Assembly (NCBI RefSeq): GCF_017742235.1
Contig: NZ_JAGHKQ010000009.1
Location: forward strand, 47,960 to 111,959
Source of the DNA: Bacillus sp. 165
Lineage (GTDB): Bacteria > Bacillota > Bacilli > Bacillales > Bacillaceae_G
Direction of reading: 5' to 3'
DNA length: 64,000 nucleotides
Under the pieces are notes generated by a model. That model was not told where the DNA came from. It was given only the letters and a program-made list of their open reading frames with translations, and ran no database searches. This document shows, in pieces, positions 48,811-58,684 of this stretch (the first letter of the stretch is position 1; each line of letters starts with the position of its first letter). Made by a program: the position numbers and the translations under genes.

Positions 48811-49713
48811 ATGTCTAGTCAAATCTATAAACTCCGTGCTGATCTCATTCAACTCATAGAGAGTCATACAGGTAAGGATGGATCTCATCCGACTGCAGTT
48901 CCTTCTTTATTTTTCTCACGTTATTCTAATGTTACTGGACCAAATTATGGAGTTTACAAGCCTTCCTTGTGTATTATCGTTCAAGGTACAAAGGAAGTAG
49001 TATTGGCACAAGAGCATTATGTATACAGTCCAGCCGATTACCTAATTGCCTCTGTTAACTTGCCAATTACCGGAATAGTCACAGAAGCCTCTATTGAGAA
49101 TCCATATTTAGCACTCAAACTCGAATTTACCCCTAATCAAATCTTGGAAATTTTAAAGGATTCCAAACTTACTTTTCCTCATAAAGAAAATACTAAAAGA
49201 GGCATGTATGTAAGCCAAATTGAGTTATCTTTATTGGACGCAGTAACAAGATTAGCTCGCTTGCTCGAGAATCCTAATGATATACCTGTACTTGCGCCTC
49301 TTATTACAAAAGAAATAATCTATAGAATTTTACAAGGAAAACACGGAGTAACTCTTGGGCAAATAGCTATAGAAGGAAGTTCTACTAATCAAATCCGTGC
49401 CGTTGTCGATCATATCATGAATAACTATAACCACTCTTTTCGAATTGAAGATCTTGCAGAAATTGCAAATATGAGCGTTTCTTCACTTCATAGACATTTT
49501 AAGGAAGTAACAGCAATGAGCCCTATTCAATTCCAAAAACAACTGCGCCTGCAGGAAGCTCGTCGCATATTATTATCTGAGTCAACAGATGCCATTGAAA
49601 CAGCGTTTCGTGTAGGTTATGAGAGTCCATCTCAATTTAGTCGTGAGTATTCTCGTTTGTTTGGTTTACCACCGAAAGAAGATATTAACCGCTTGAGAGC
49701 AACTTATTTGTAA
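48811..49713 (+). CDS. AraC family regulator with AraC_N domain (YqhC-like)
   Basis: 300 residues. The N-terminal AraC_N domain (about 25-170: NYGVYKPSLCIIVQGTKEVV, SPADYLIASVNLPITG) precedes two HTH motifs (IEDLAEIANMSVSSLHRHF and AIETAFRVGYESPSQFSREY). E. coli YqhC has this layout and activates aldehyde reductases, including an aldo/keto reductase. Here the divergent MFS/aldo-keto reductase unit fits the same idea. AGGAGG lies before the ATG. An IS remnant begins 6 nt after its stop. Confidence 0.87.
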   Translation: MSSQIYKLRADLIQLIESHTGKDGSHPTAVPSLFFSRYSNVTGPNYGVYKPSLCIIVQGTKEVVLAQEHYVYSPADYLIASVNLPITGIVTEASIENPYLALKLEFTPNQILEILKDSKLTFPHKENTKRGMYVSQIELSLLDAVTRLARLLENPNDIPVLAPLITKEIIYRILQGKHGVTLGQIAIEGSSTNQIRAVVDHIMNNYNHSFRIEDLAEIANMSVSSLHRHFKEVTAMSPIQFQKQLRLQEARRILLSESTDAIETAFRVGYESPSQFSREYSRLFGLPPKEDINRLRATYL

Positions 49714-49718
49714 AAAGT

Positions 49719-50287
49719 GCTGTAGAGTCTGATGAGACCTATTTCTTAAAATCTGAGAAGGGTAAACAGAACATTTCTCATCGAAAGCCACTCAAACGAG
49801 GCGGACGTGCGTCCAAGCGCGGTATCAGCAAAGAACAAGTCTGTGTCGTCGTGGCGCATGACCGCAATGGCACCTTCTGTCCCAAATGGCTGGGTACGGA
49901 AAGATTACGGCACATGAGATTGATGAAGTCATGGGACATCTGCTCTGTGACTCTCCTTCCCTATGCACAGATGAAGCTACCAACTACAAACGATTCGCGG
50001 AGCTGAAAGGACTGAAACACCATACGGTTAATACGCGCAAGAAGGAGTATCTCAAACAAGGCATCCATCATATTCAGCACGTCAATAGCTACCATCGCTA
50101 ATTGAAGGTATGGATGGACCGTTTTCATGGTGTAGCTACCAAATATCTCGATAACTACCTCTATTGGCATCAATTCTTGTACATGCGGAAGAAAGCGAAG
50201 AACCAGGTTCAAACGGAAGACCTGTTTTTACAAGGATTCCTTCGTGCGTCGGGGGTAACCGTAGAGAACCTAAAGAGAAGTGCTTAA
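49719..50287 (+). pseudogene. IS1595-type transposase remnant
   Basis: No start is present. Frame one reads VESDETYFLKSEKGKQ (first catalytic Asp) and RASKRGISKEQVCVVVAHDR. A shift near 49881-49890 moves to a second frame with CTDEATNYKRF (second Asp) and IQHVNSYHR, then an in-frame TAA at 50099, then WMDRFHGVATKYLDNYLYWH. The HVNSYHR/GVATKYLDNYLYW block is typical of the IS1595/ISXO2 group. It has 5' truncation, one frameshift and one stop, so it is dead. Confidence 0.8.
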
Positions 50288-50428
50288 GACCCTCATAAGA
50301 AAAGAACTATTTTGCATATATGGAGAAAGAAAAAAAGCCCTATCGTGGGCTTCCAGTTGACATAATGAGGATTATCGAAAGTGAATTAAATTATAAAGAA
50401 CTTCGACTTTATTTATGTTAGAGGCTAC

Positions 50429-51052
50429 TTACGGAGCTTGTACAGATTTGATACGAGTAAGTTTCAAATACATAGATTCGCCATTTGCAGTTACCAATTC
50501 AATTAGATTATCCTCGACTTTTTTAGTAATCTAATCTTATCTGGACCTTTCCCCATATCAAACACTACTAGATTTCCTTCTAGTTTTTTAATTGTTCTTT
50601 CCAAGAACGACGTAGAGGAGCAGTATAAGGATTGGCAGACAAGGCTTCTTTGTTGAGTGTATAAGGAGTACGTTTTGATTGTACAGGGTTAACCATTTTA
50701 AATGATGCAAGGGAATAAACATGATTTTATATACAGGTGAATAAAAAACAAAATAGTCACTTAATACATTTATGATATACCCATGCCATGATTGATTCCC
50801 TGTAACATAAATTTCGGTAAAAAGTCCTTTTGCATTTGTTAAAATCGTACGATATGATATAGACTCGACTTTCTCAGATAATGAAAATCCAGCAGGCTGG
50901 CCAACCTCTCCGTTTGTTGTATCACTAAGCTTTATTTTATGGACATGCAATAAAGGAATATACAAAAACCTTTGTCCATCAAATACCACCAAAATATCGT
51001 TTCCTAGATCAGTGAGTATTCCTTCAAAACAGGTTTCTCCTGTTACTTTCAC
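50429..51052 (-). pseudogene. Decayed copy of the 52756-53418 protein (DUF2642-like)
   Basis: The first 130 codons read well (FEGILTDLGNDILVVFDGQR, FLYIPLLHVHKIKL, SISYRTILTNAKGLFTEIYV). A shift near 50640 moves to PLRRSWKEQLKKLEGN and VVFDMGKGPDKI. Another shift near 50525 moves to the frame ending YLKLTRIKSVQAP with TAA at 50429. The N terminus also appears shifted before the GTG start. The intact paralogue downstream shows every piece in one frame. Confidence 0.82.
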
Positions 51053-51161
51053 ATGAACTTATTCAGCAATTGCATGATGTTATTCAATTCACCCCTCCCC
51101 TAAAAGCCATCATACGATCTTTTTTCATATCTAAAACAGGTTTATATTTTTTTATACTGTC

Positions 51162-52517
51162 TTAAGCAAAGACCATTTGTACCCAATAGAACAATAAAAG
51201 TAGCGTCACGATTGTTACTGGCGGAATTACAACCAACGATACGCTCAAATAATCTTTCCATTTCACCTTAATCTTATTTTGTCTTAATATGTGCATCCAA
51301 ATGAGGGAGGCAAGTGTCCCGATAGGCAAGAGCAAGGATCCCATGTCACTGCCAATGATATTCGCTAGATAAATCGTCTTCAATGTGATTGGATCTAGTC
51401 CCATTTCTGTTAAAGTGATTGTTCCAACCATCAAAGCTGGATGATTGTTGAAGAAATTGGATAGAACAGAAACCAAACCGCCCATGATAAAGCTTGCATA
51501 GAATAAGCCTTGATTTACAATCGGTTCACATAAGCTTACCAACATCGCTGTTAGTCCTGCATTATGGAGACCATAAATGATTACATACATAGAAAAGGCG
51601 AAAATTAGGATATGCCAAGGTGTCTTTTTCAATATATCCACGGGATTCGTGCGCAAGTGATACCATCTCCACACAAGTAGAGCGACTGAGCCGAGTACCG
51701 CAACAATCTCGATTGGAATTGCAAAATACGATGCGACAAAGAGTAGACAGCGCATCATAAAAACAAACAATAATACTTTTAACATAAACTTTGTGCGTTG
51801 CCGTTTCGTATCAACCGTAAGATGTCCTTTTAACGGATGAAAGTTTTTCGTGAAAAATATGTGTTCAATATCATATGCTGAATTTGGCAATTGTTTCGGC
51901 AGTTTCCGTTTTACTACTACGTACATCAACCACGACATAAACAACAAACCTAGTGTTGCCGGTACAAACATCATGGCGGTGTGCATGTAAAGAGTCATGT
52001 GAACAATATTCAAGGCAATCAAATTGACAATATTGCTTACACCGATTGGAGCACTAGAAGCCGTGGCAATAAGGGCTCCGGTTAAAAGGTAGGGAATTTG
52101 TTGGTGTGGTTTTAACTGAAGATTTTTGAGGAGCAAAATTAAAATAGGGGTAGTAATCAGGATACTCCCGTCGTTATTAAATAACAGTGTCATCATAAAA
52201 CATAATAATTGAATGTACCAGTACAGACGGTAACCTGAACCTTTTGCTAAATTTGCAAGCCGTGCAGCCGCCCAGTGGAAAAACCCGAAGCTTTCTAGTA
52301 TGACTGCCATGACAATCGTTGCCATAATGGTGATGGAGGCGCCGCCAATTTTATTGATAATGTCTACAACGTCGGCATAGGATACAGCCCCTGTTAATAA
52401 AATAATCCCTGCGCCAATTGCTGCCGGCCACGCTTCATTGATGCCCTTCGGTCTCCAAAATATCACTACCGTTACTAGAAGAAACACTAAAACTGGAATC
52501 ATGATGTCAATATTCAT
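51162..52517 (-). CDS. ArsB-type/ion-transporter-superfamily membrane protein
   Basis: A 451-residue protein with about 11 helices. The ArsB/NhaD-like halves show FNNDGSILITTPILILLLKN and SNFFNNHPALMVGTITLTEM, the repeated FNND/FNNH loops expected at the two substrate hairpins, and NIIGSDMGSLLLPIGTLASL. This fits an arsenite/antimonite exporter. No arsR, arsC or CxxxC-type regulator is next to it, so an arsenic role is not confirmed and other anion or organic-acid substrates remain possible. Confidence 0.8.
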   Translation of the reverse strand: MNIDIMIPVLVFLLVTVVIFWRPKGINEAWPAAIGAGIILLTGAVSYADVVDIINKIGGASITIMATIVMAVILESFGFFHWAAARLANLAKGSGYRLYWYIQLLCFMMTLLFNNDGSILITTPILILLLKNLQLKPHQQIPYLLTGALIATASSAPIGVSNIVNLIALNIVHMTLYMHTAMMFVPATLGLLFMSWLMYVVVKRKLPKQLPNSAYDIEHIFFTKNFHPLKGHLTVDTKRQRTKFMLKVLLFVFMMRCLLFVASYFAIPIEIVAVLGSVALLVWRWYHLRTNPVDILKKTPWHILIFAFSMYVIIYGLHNAGLTAMLVSLCEPIVNQGLFYASFIMGGLVSVLSNFFNNHPALMVGTITLTEMGLDPITLKTIYLANIIGSDMGSLLLPIGTLASLIWMHILRQNKIKVKWKDYLSVSLVVIPPVTIVTLLLLFYWVQMVFA

Positions 52518-52613
52518 TTATTGTAGTTTCCTTTCTTTTTAGAATCTCAAGCAACTTGTTAATCGCTTGTCCAACATCTAATTCTATTTATATGAAATTT
52601 TTCCCAGCAGGAA

Positions 52614-52718
52614 CTAGACACTAGACCTGATAGGCTCAAAATGTACGTTTATCTTCTATACTTTATTTGTGGATGAAATGGGCATTTGCCGGTCATATTT
52701 CAACTATGAACAAAAATA
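52614..52718. repeat. Direct repeat A, about 105 bp (copy 1)
   Basis: Starts CTAGACACTAGACCTGATAG and ends near GAACAAAAATA. It matches 53586-53689 with scattered differences, in the same orientation. The copies lie upstream of the ArsB-type gene and upstream of the DUF2642-like gene. Confidence 0.75.
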
Positions 52719-52755
52719 AAAGGTCCTACTGATAAAAGTAAGACCTCTTGACACA

Positions 52756-53418
52756 CTAAGGTAAATGGGCAGACTTGATATGTGAAAGTTTTAAATATAT
52801 TGTTTCACCACTTGCAATTACGAATTCAATTATAGCATCACTAACCTTCTTTACTAATCCTATCTTCATTGGATCTTCTCCCATGTCGAAAACGATAAGC
52901 TCCCCTTCCCACTTCTTTAAGTGTTCTTCAAATGAACGAAGTAATGGGATGCTTGAAGGGATGACGGGAAGCTTTTCATTACTTAAGGTATACGGGGGCG
53001 TTTTTAGATTGTACGGAATGATCCATTTCAAATGATGCAATGAAATCAACATCATTTTGTAAACAGGAGAATAAAAAGCAAAATAGTCGCTGCGAACAGT
53101 AATGATATATCCATGTAATGATTTATTACCTGTAACATAAATTTCGGTAAAAAGCCCTTTTGCATTTGTTAAAATCGTACGAAAGGAAATGGATTGTGTA
53201 TCTTTGGCTAAAAATGCTTCACTTGGATCACTGAAATTATCGTTTATAATCGGACTCAGATTAATCCTATGCACATGCAATAGAGGGATATATATATACC
53301 TTTGGCTGTCAAACAACACAAGAATGTCTTTTCCGCTCTCAATAAGTGTTCCCTGAAAAAAAGCGTTTCCCGATATCACTACATCAACATGCTTTCCACA
53401 TAATGCTGCAATACTCAA
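52756..53418 (-). CDS. DUF2642-like two-module protein
   Basis: 220 residues with repeated Sm-like beta modules: HVDVVISGNAFFQGTLIESG and IYIPLLHVHRINL, then FTEIYVTGNKSLHGYIITVR and KMMLISLHHLKWI, then LIVFDMGEDPMKIGLVKKV and IYLKLSHIKSAHL. This resembles the DUF2642 domain found in Bacillus coat-associated proteins. I choose TTG at 53418, as GGGAGG lies 8 nt upstream; a longer reading from 53445 has no site. A broken copy lies at 50429-51052. A sporulation role is an inference. Confidence 0.65.
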   Translation of the reverse strand: MSIAALCGKHVDVVISGNAFFQGTLIESGKDILVLFDSQRYIYIPLLHVHRINLSPIINDNFSDPSEAFLAKDTQSISFRTILTNAKGLFTEIYVTGNKSLHGYIITVRSDYFAFYSPVYKMMLISLHHLKWIIPYNLKTPPYTLSNEKLPVIPSSIPLLRSFEEHLKKWEGELIVFDMGEDPMKIGLVKKVSDAIIEFVIASGETIYLKLSHIKSAHLP

Positions 53419-53585
53419 AAAAAAAACCTCCCACCATGAAAACAAGATAGTAATACATTATATACACGGGCTTTACACTTTAGAAGGCAAGTTGCTCTAA
53501 AAAAGTTCACATGATACTTCATAATAAATTACGATAATTTGTCTAATCTCTAATCATATATAATGCAACTTATATCAAGAAGAAG

Positions 53586-53689
53586 CTAGACACTAGACCT
53601 GATAGGCGCTCAATATGTACGCTTGTCCCGTATACTTTTTGTTTGGATAAAATAGGTATTTGTCAATCATATTTAAAGAACAAAAATAG
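53586..53689. repeat. Direct repeat A (copy 2)
   Basis: Same sequence family as 52614-52718 (CTAGACACTAGACCTGATAG start), placed upstream of the intact DUF2642-like gene. Confidence 0.75.
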
Positions 53690-53760
53690 ATAACTTGTCC
53701 AATCCCTTTCTATCTATTTGCATAACATGTTCTATAACAAATGATAGGAGGGGAAATACT

Positions 53761-53904
53761 ATGAAATTCTTAAAAAAGTTTTGTATTATCGGGATTGGAT
53801 CCAATCTAGTTGTAGTCGTTGCTTTGTTGTTCCTTCCTGTTTTTCTTATTACAGATCATATTGAGATCTTTAGAAAGTTAATATCCTACATTCCAAAAGA
53901 ATAA
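53761..53904 (+). CDS. Small membrane protein, 47 aa
   Basis: The ATG at 53761 follows ATAGGAGGGG. The product has a basic N terminus (MKFLKKF) and one or two hydrophobic segments (IIGIGSNLVVVVALLFLPVF), ending KLISYIPKE. A terminator follows. It is a genuine-looking tiny gene of unknown function. Confidence 0.6.
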   Translation: MKFLKKFCIIGIGSNLVVVVALLFLPVFLITDHIEIFRKLISYIPKE

Positions 53905-53918
53905 TTCTACTTATTTAA

Positions 53919-53946
53919 GGCTGCCTATCAAAGGGCAACCTTTTTA
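53919..53946 (+). terminator. Intrinsic terminator of the 47-aa gene
   Basis: AGGCTGCCT-ATCAA-AGGGCAACCT followed by TTTTT. The rest of 53947-54271 shows no gene. Confidence 0.75.
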
Positions 53947-54271
53947 TACTTACATAAGTAAGATGTTAGAAACTAACGTTGTATACCCTATCCCCCCCCA
54001 GTTAGCATAAGTCCCATTATTAGAAGTGGCCAAAGGCAATGAAGTTTTAAAATTACTACCTTTATTCTGCTTCTTCGCTCAATTGAACACACAGACTTTT
54101 ATACACCAACATTTATATATACTCAATACTTCTGAAAATATATAAAAACGTGAACTTGTATTCACCTTGTACACTTGATAAATATTAGGAATCTGAATAA
54201 CCAACAATTGTACTTTTCGATAGAAAAAAGTTGATTTAACTATAATTCTCGAAAAATTGAAAAGAAGCAGA

Positions 54272-54852
54272 CTGATACTACGTCAAGAAAGTAGACACAG
54301 ATTTTCTAACACGTTTTAACTTCTTGACCCTAATAAAATAATTCAAAAGAAAGTCTTTTAAACTATTTTATTTAGGGTGAAAATTAGGCTGCGACTGAAT
54401 ACATTTTCTCAAATTCATTCGGCGTAAAATATCCAAGAGTTGAATGAATTCGCTTTGAATTATAGAAAAGCTCAATGTATTCAAAAATGGATTCTTTGGC
54501 TTCCTGCCTAGTTTTGTACTTTGTTTGATAGACCAATTCTCGCTTTATGATTCCATGAAATGATTCAATACAAGCGTTATCGTAACAGTTTCCTTTACGA
54601 CTCATACTGCCAATCATTTTATATTCTTTTAGTAATTTTTGATACTCATTGGAAGCATATTGCACACCACGATCCGAATGATGCAGAAGTCCTTTTCCTG
54701 GTTTTTGACGCTTATATGCCATTTTTAATGCATTCATTACTAACTCTTTTGTCATCGTTTTATCCATTGACCATCCTACAATTTTACGTGAATACAGATC
54801 CATTACGCTCGCTAAATATAACCAGCCTTCATTCGTAGGAATATACGTATTT
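54272..54852 (-). mobile_element. Truncated IS3-family element
   Basis: The downstream end carries TGATACTACGTCAAGAAAGTAGACAC-like terminal sequence near 54272, similar to the ends of the intact IS3 element. Only the C-terminal part of orfB remains. The other end is missing at the junction with a lipoprotein gene near 54852. Confidence 0.7.
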
Positions 54853-55247
54853 CCAACGATAAACTGCTTTTGAGGCATAATGGTAGAGCCATTATTACTT
54901 GCATGTACTTTAATAAAGTATAAGCCTTCGCTATCAAAGCTTTTACTTAAGCTATATGTGCCGTTGCCTTCGTTGCGTGCTTCCTCCATGCTATAGTTTA
55001 CAGAGCCATCTTGCTTCTTTATTTCAAAATGGACAAAATCGGCTTTTTGCAACTTCTTTCCATCCTGGTTCAGAACGGCTTTAATCGTCTCATTCTGATT
55101 AGGCGAGAACGATTCTGGTAAAATGATGCTTAATTCAAGTGGACTTTCTTGTTTATATAAATGAGCTGCCTCTTCCACGTCAGCTGAGCAAGCTGCTAGC
55201 AAAAGATTGAAAATAATAGTGAGAGAAAAATATACATATTTTTTCAT
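54384..55247 (-). pseudogene. Chimeric ORF: YtkA/FixH-like lipoprotein fused to IS3 transposase C terminus
   Basis: Residues 1 to about 132 are a lipoprotein: signal MKKYVYFSLTIIFNLLLAAC with lipobox LAAC, then a FixH/YtkA-like domain (FSPNQNETIKAVLNQDGKKL, VHFEIKKQDGSV). At FIVGN the text switches in frame to TYIPTNEGWLYLASVMDLYS, part of an IS3 OrfB with HHSDRGVQYAS and ACIESFHGIIKRELVY, lacking the first catalytic Asp and everything N-terminal. I start at the ATG at 55247; a longer reading begins at 55280. Neither half is likely to work as a transposase. Confidence 0.85.
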
Positions 55248-55272
55248 AGAAAAAGCATCCTTTACATTTGAA

Positions 55273-55795
55273 TTAAGCATTAAAAAATTTCTTTAATGGA
55301 GATACTCTTTGAATAATTAACCAGTCCAACAGCAATACAGCAATTAGTGATAATCCAACTAAAGGAAAAATAATTCCTAAGCCAATCATTAGAATAAGAA
55401 AAGGTTTCATTTTCTGAATACCAGGGGCTTTTGGAGCTGCTAATTCTCTTTTTGGTTTGCGTTTCCACCATAAATAGAATCCACTAAGAGCCACTAGAAT
55501 AATTCCTAAACATATGATAAGGCCAACAATTTGGTTGATTACGCCAAATTGAGTTCCAGTATGCAAAGTAATTCCCCAAGCAACCATTTTCCCGATTAGT
55601 CCGTAGTTATCATAACGATAATCAGCTAGAACAGCACCTGTATATTGGTCAATATGCATTGTGACCTCATCCTGCCCTTTTGGCGGAAAGGCAGATAAGG
55701 TATAAACCCCTTCTTTATCTTGCGGAATATAAATTGAATAACTCGGATGGATTCCTTCACTCTTAGCAACTGATATTACATCATCTATTTTTTAG
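55273..55795 (-). pseudogene. 5'-truncated PepSY-associated membrane protein
   Basis: The frame is open from a TAA at about 55796 without an ATG, reading VAKSEGIHPSYSIYIPQDKE and LSAFPPKGQDEVTMHIDQYT. It continues into two helices (LIICLGIILVALSGFYLWWK and LILMIGLGIIFPLVGLSLIA). This is the C-terminal third of a PepSY_TM protein; the first ATG inside (55659) would give a 128-residue stub. It overlaps the lipoprotein reading by 8 nt, so both were once one unit. Confidence 0.75.
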
Positions 55796-56101
55796 AATTT
55801 ATTGAAGGGGGAGAATGTATGCCACGTAAACTCTCATTTAAATGCAGTATTAATTCTTTCCACTAAAATGAGAACATGGTCCCAAATAGCATTCTTAACA
55901 TTTTCTCTACTTCTACGCCATTGTGCTTCATTTTCTCATAAGCTAATTCAATATCAATGATGCGAAAAAGATCGCTTCTCTTAATTCAGAGAAACGATCT
56001 TTTTCCTACAAAATATTTAAACTTACATACCATTCTAAAAAAATATAAACTTTTTTATCTTGTATGTGTAATACCTCAATGAATTGCAACATGATTTCAT
56101 G
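55796..56101. other. Intergenic with terminator 55966-56006
   Basis: GAAAAAGATCG ... CGATCTTTTTC forms a strong hairpin that can end the minus-strand MFS transcript region. A short minus-strand stretch reading NEAQWRRSRENVKNAIWDHV (about 55850-55935) may be an unidentified gene tail. Confidence 0.5.
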
Positions 56102-57598
56102 TTACGCTTTTTTATATACTTTCCTTTCAACAGAAACAGTTGCTTCTACTTCAGAAGCTTGTTTTGCCTTTTTTATAAAGAATGAGAGTAGTAATCCGAT
56201 AATACCAATTCCTACAATAACAAAATACGCGTCATTAATCCCTTGTATAGTAGCTTCTTTAATAAGTTGCACCTGTGTTAAGCCTTTTGTGGCTGCAGTG
56301 GGAATCAGTTCATCTAAATGTGACTTAGTACGCTCTGACATAACTGTAACAAGGAGTGAAGTTCCAACAGCTCCGGCTACTTGACGAATTGTATTCACAA
56401 TTGCTGTACCATGTGCATTTAACCTTTGTGGTAATTGGTTTAGACCAGCTGTTTGGATTGGCATCATCATTAAGGCCATTCCAATACGGCGTCCAGTTGA
56501 CATGAGAACTAAGTACACATAACTAGTCGAGTCTGTTAAATCAGTAAATCCAATTGTTGTGATAATCGTAATAATCATACCAAGAATCGCTAACCATTTA
56601 GCTCCAAATCGATCGAAAAGCTTTCCTGTAATTGGCATAAGGAATCCCATCACTAACGCTCCTGGTAGAAGAAGGAGACCGGACTCAATAGCTGTGTATC
56701 CAAGAATGTTTTGAAGGTATAACGGAAGCAGCATCATATCTGCATACATTACCATTGTAATAGCGATATTAATAAAAGTAGTTAAAGTATACATATTGTA
56801 CTTAAATGCTCTTAAGTCTAGTAGCGGATTACTCGACTTTAATTCTTTCCATGTAAAGAGTATAAGAGCCACTACTCCAATTGCAATCGTACTGATTACC
56901 TCTGAATCTGACCACCCAAGACTTCCAGCCCTGCTGAATCCATAAAGCAATGTCCCAAATCCAATGGTAGATAGTATAACTCCAAGGACATTCAGCTTTG
57001 TCTTAACTCGATCTGATACATTTCTTAAGTAAACAAATCCTAATACAATGACAAGGACTGTAAATGGAATCATTCCGTAAAACATTGTTTCCCATTTATA
57101 ATTTTCAAGAATATAGCCTGCGATTGTCGGTCCAATTGCCGGAGCGAAAATAATAGCAAGCCCGACCATTCCCATGGCTGATCCCCTTTTATTTGGAGGA
57201 AATAGTGTAAGAATAACATTTGTAAGCAATGGCATGATGATACCGGCACCAGCAGCTTGAATCATACGTCCTGTTAATAAGACTGGAAATCCGGTTGCGA
57301 TTGCTGAAACAATTGTACCTGCGAGAAATGTAAACATTGATGCTTGAAAAAGCTCTCGAGTAGTAAAGCGTTGCATTAAATACGCTGTAATTGGAATTAA
57401 TACCCCGTTTACTAGCATGTAGCCTGTCGTTAACCACTGCGCTGTTGCAGCTGTGATATTGAATTCAGTCATTAACTCAGGAATAGCTACACTCATGAGT
57501 GTTTGGTTTAGTGTAGCAAGGAAGGCACCTAAAATCATAATAAACATAATAGGTCCTTTTTTTATCGAATTTATAACTATATTCGAATGAGTATTCAA
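56102..57598 (-). CDS. MFS multidrug transporter, DHA2/LmrB-like (14 helices)
   Basis: 498 residues with about 14 helices. LNQTLMSVAIPELMTEF is the first-helix motif of EmrB/QacA/LmrB proteins, GMVGLAIIFAPAIGPTIAGY is motif C of drug exporters, and RIGMALMMMPIQTAGLNQLP follows near 390. It expels drugs using the proton gradient. A TetR gene is divergent at 57829, the lmrA-lmrB type layout, so it is probably induced by its substrates. Confidence 0.9.
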   Translation of the reverse strand: MNTHSNIVINSIKKGPIMFIMILGAFLATLNQTLMSVAIPELMTEFNITAATAQWLTTGYMLVNGVLIPITAYLMQRFTTRELFQASMFTFLAGTIVSAIATGFPVLLTGRMIQAAGAGIIMPLLTNVILTLFPPNKRGSAMGMVGLAIIFAPAIGPTIAGYILENYKWETMFYGMIPFTVLVIVLGFVYLRNVSDRVKTKLNVLGVILSTIGFGTLLYGFSRAGSLGWSDSEVISTIAIGVVALILFTWKELKSSNPLLDLRAFKYNMYTLTTFINIAITMVMYADMMLLPLYLQNILGYTAIESGLLLLPGALVMGFLMPITGKLFDRFGAKWLAILGMIITIITTIGFTDLTDSTSYVYLVLMSTGRRIGMALMMMPIQTAGLNQLPQRLNAHGTAIVNTIRQVAGAVGTSLLVTVMSERTKSHLDELIPTAATKGLTQVQLIKEATIQGINDAYFVIVGIGIIGLLLSFFIKKAKQASEVEATVSVERKVYKKA

Positions 57599-57828
57599 TT
57601 CTCCCCGACCCTTTCTCTTTTTAAATATAGACTTTTTTTACAATGTGTTTAATAATTAACATTGTATAAATTACATTATAAAGAGATAGTTTATTCTGAC
57701 AACAGACAATTTCTCAAGAACTGTAAATTAGTTATCACCATTATTAATTTAGTTAATAAATTCACAAATAATATACAGAATACAACTAATTGTAAATTTA
57801 TATTTTATTGAGAAGGGATAGGTTTGAA

Positions 57829-58413
57829 GTGACTGAAACTGGTAAAACTCGAGTTGATCTCAGAATCATTCGAACACGACAATTAATCAAAAATGCTTTA
57901 ATTGACTTGCTACAAGAGATGGATATTAGTAAAATAACAGTCAATCGAATTGCAGAACGAGCTACAATTAACCGTGTTACATTTTATCTGCATTATAAAG
58001 ATATTCAAGACATGCTGGAAAAAATGGCAGAGGAAATGGCCGAGGATATTAAGCATATAATAAGGAAGCCTATAACCACTGGAAAATTCGATAAAGATGT
58101 TAAATGGATAATGTTAGAACATCTCCTAGAGTATATTGCTGAAAATGCTAAATTTTATAAAGTAGTTCTCGGTACTAGAAGAACTCCTATATTTACAGAA
58201 CGTTTGTTAAATGTCCTAACAGAACTAGTAAGAGAAAGAACAGAGATTCTTTCCTCTATTAACCCAAATACTCTCCAAAGAGACATTGTGATTTGGTATG
58301 GATCTTCTGCACTTATCGGAACCATATCATTTTGGTTGCGAAATGATATGCCTTATACACCGCAATATCTTGCAAAACAGTTGTCTATGATTTTTCAAGC
58401 AAGTAAAAAATAG
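57829..58413 (+). CDS. TetR family regulator of the divergent MFS pump
   Basis: 194 residues. The HTH is RIIRTRQLIKNALIDLLQEM with ITVNRIAERATINRVTFYLHY (about 10-60), and a TetR C-terminal domain follows. I take GTG at 57829, after AAGGGATAGG; TTG at 57808 would lie before that site. The 230-nt AT-rich divergent region should hold the operator, but no single dyad stands out. Confidence 0.85.
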   Translation: MTETGKTRVDLRIIRTRQLIKNALIDLLQEMDISKITVNRIAERATINRVTFYLHYKDIQDMLEKMAEEMAEDIKHIIRKPITTGKFDKDVKWIMLEHLLEYIAENAKFYKVVLGTRRTPIFTERLLNVLTELVRERTEILSSINPNTLQRDIVIWYGSSALIGTISFWLRNDMPYTPQYLAKQLSMIFQASKK

Positions 58414-58634
58414 TAAGATTCGACTGTTAAAACGCTTAGACTCCTTGACCATTCAACCTAAATCTCACATATTTTTAAATACAATCTAAAACATGTATAG
58501 TCCTTAACTTCAATATTGTACAGCACAAATAAATAATTGGATATTAATCCACAGCGTCAGAACTATGCAGGCATATACTTCTAACAATTCTTCACAAAAT
58601 GAAAATACAAATAAAATATCACATTCATGTAACA

Positions 58635-58682
58635 AAAAATACCCCTTCTATGTAGAAACAGTCTACGCAGAAAGGGTATTTT
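58635..58682. terminator. Intrinsic terminator
   Basis: AAATACCCCTTCT ... AGAAAGGGTATTT with an inner TAGA/CTA pairing, just beyond the AtpI-like stop on the minus strand. 58414-58634 holds no gene I can support. Confidence 0.7.
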
Positions 58683-58684
58683 AT

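Noticed and set aside
48561..48818. 85-aa ORF between divergent MFS and AraC genes
   Set aside because: Lies across the divergent promoter region and overlaps both start regions; no ribosome site.
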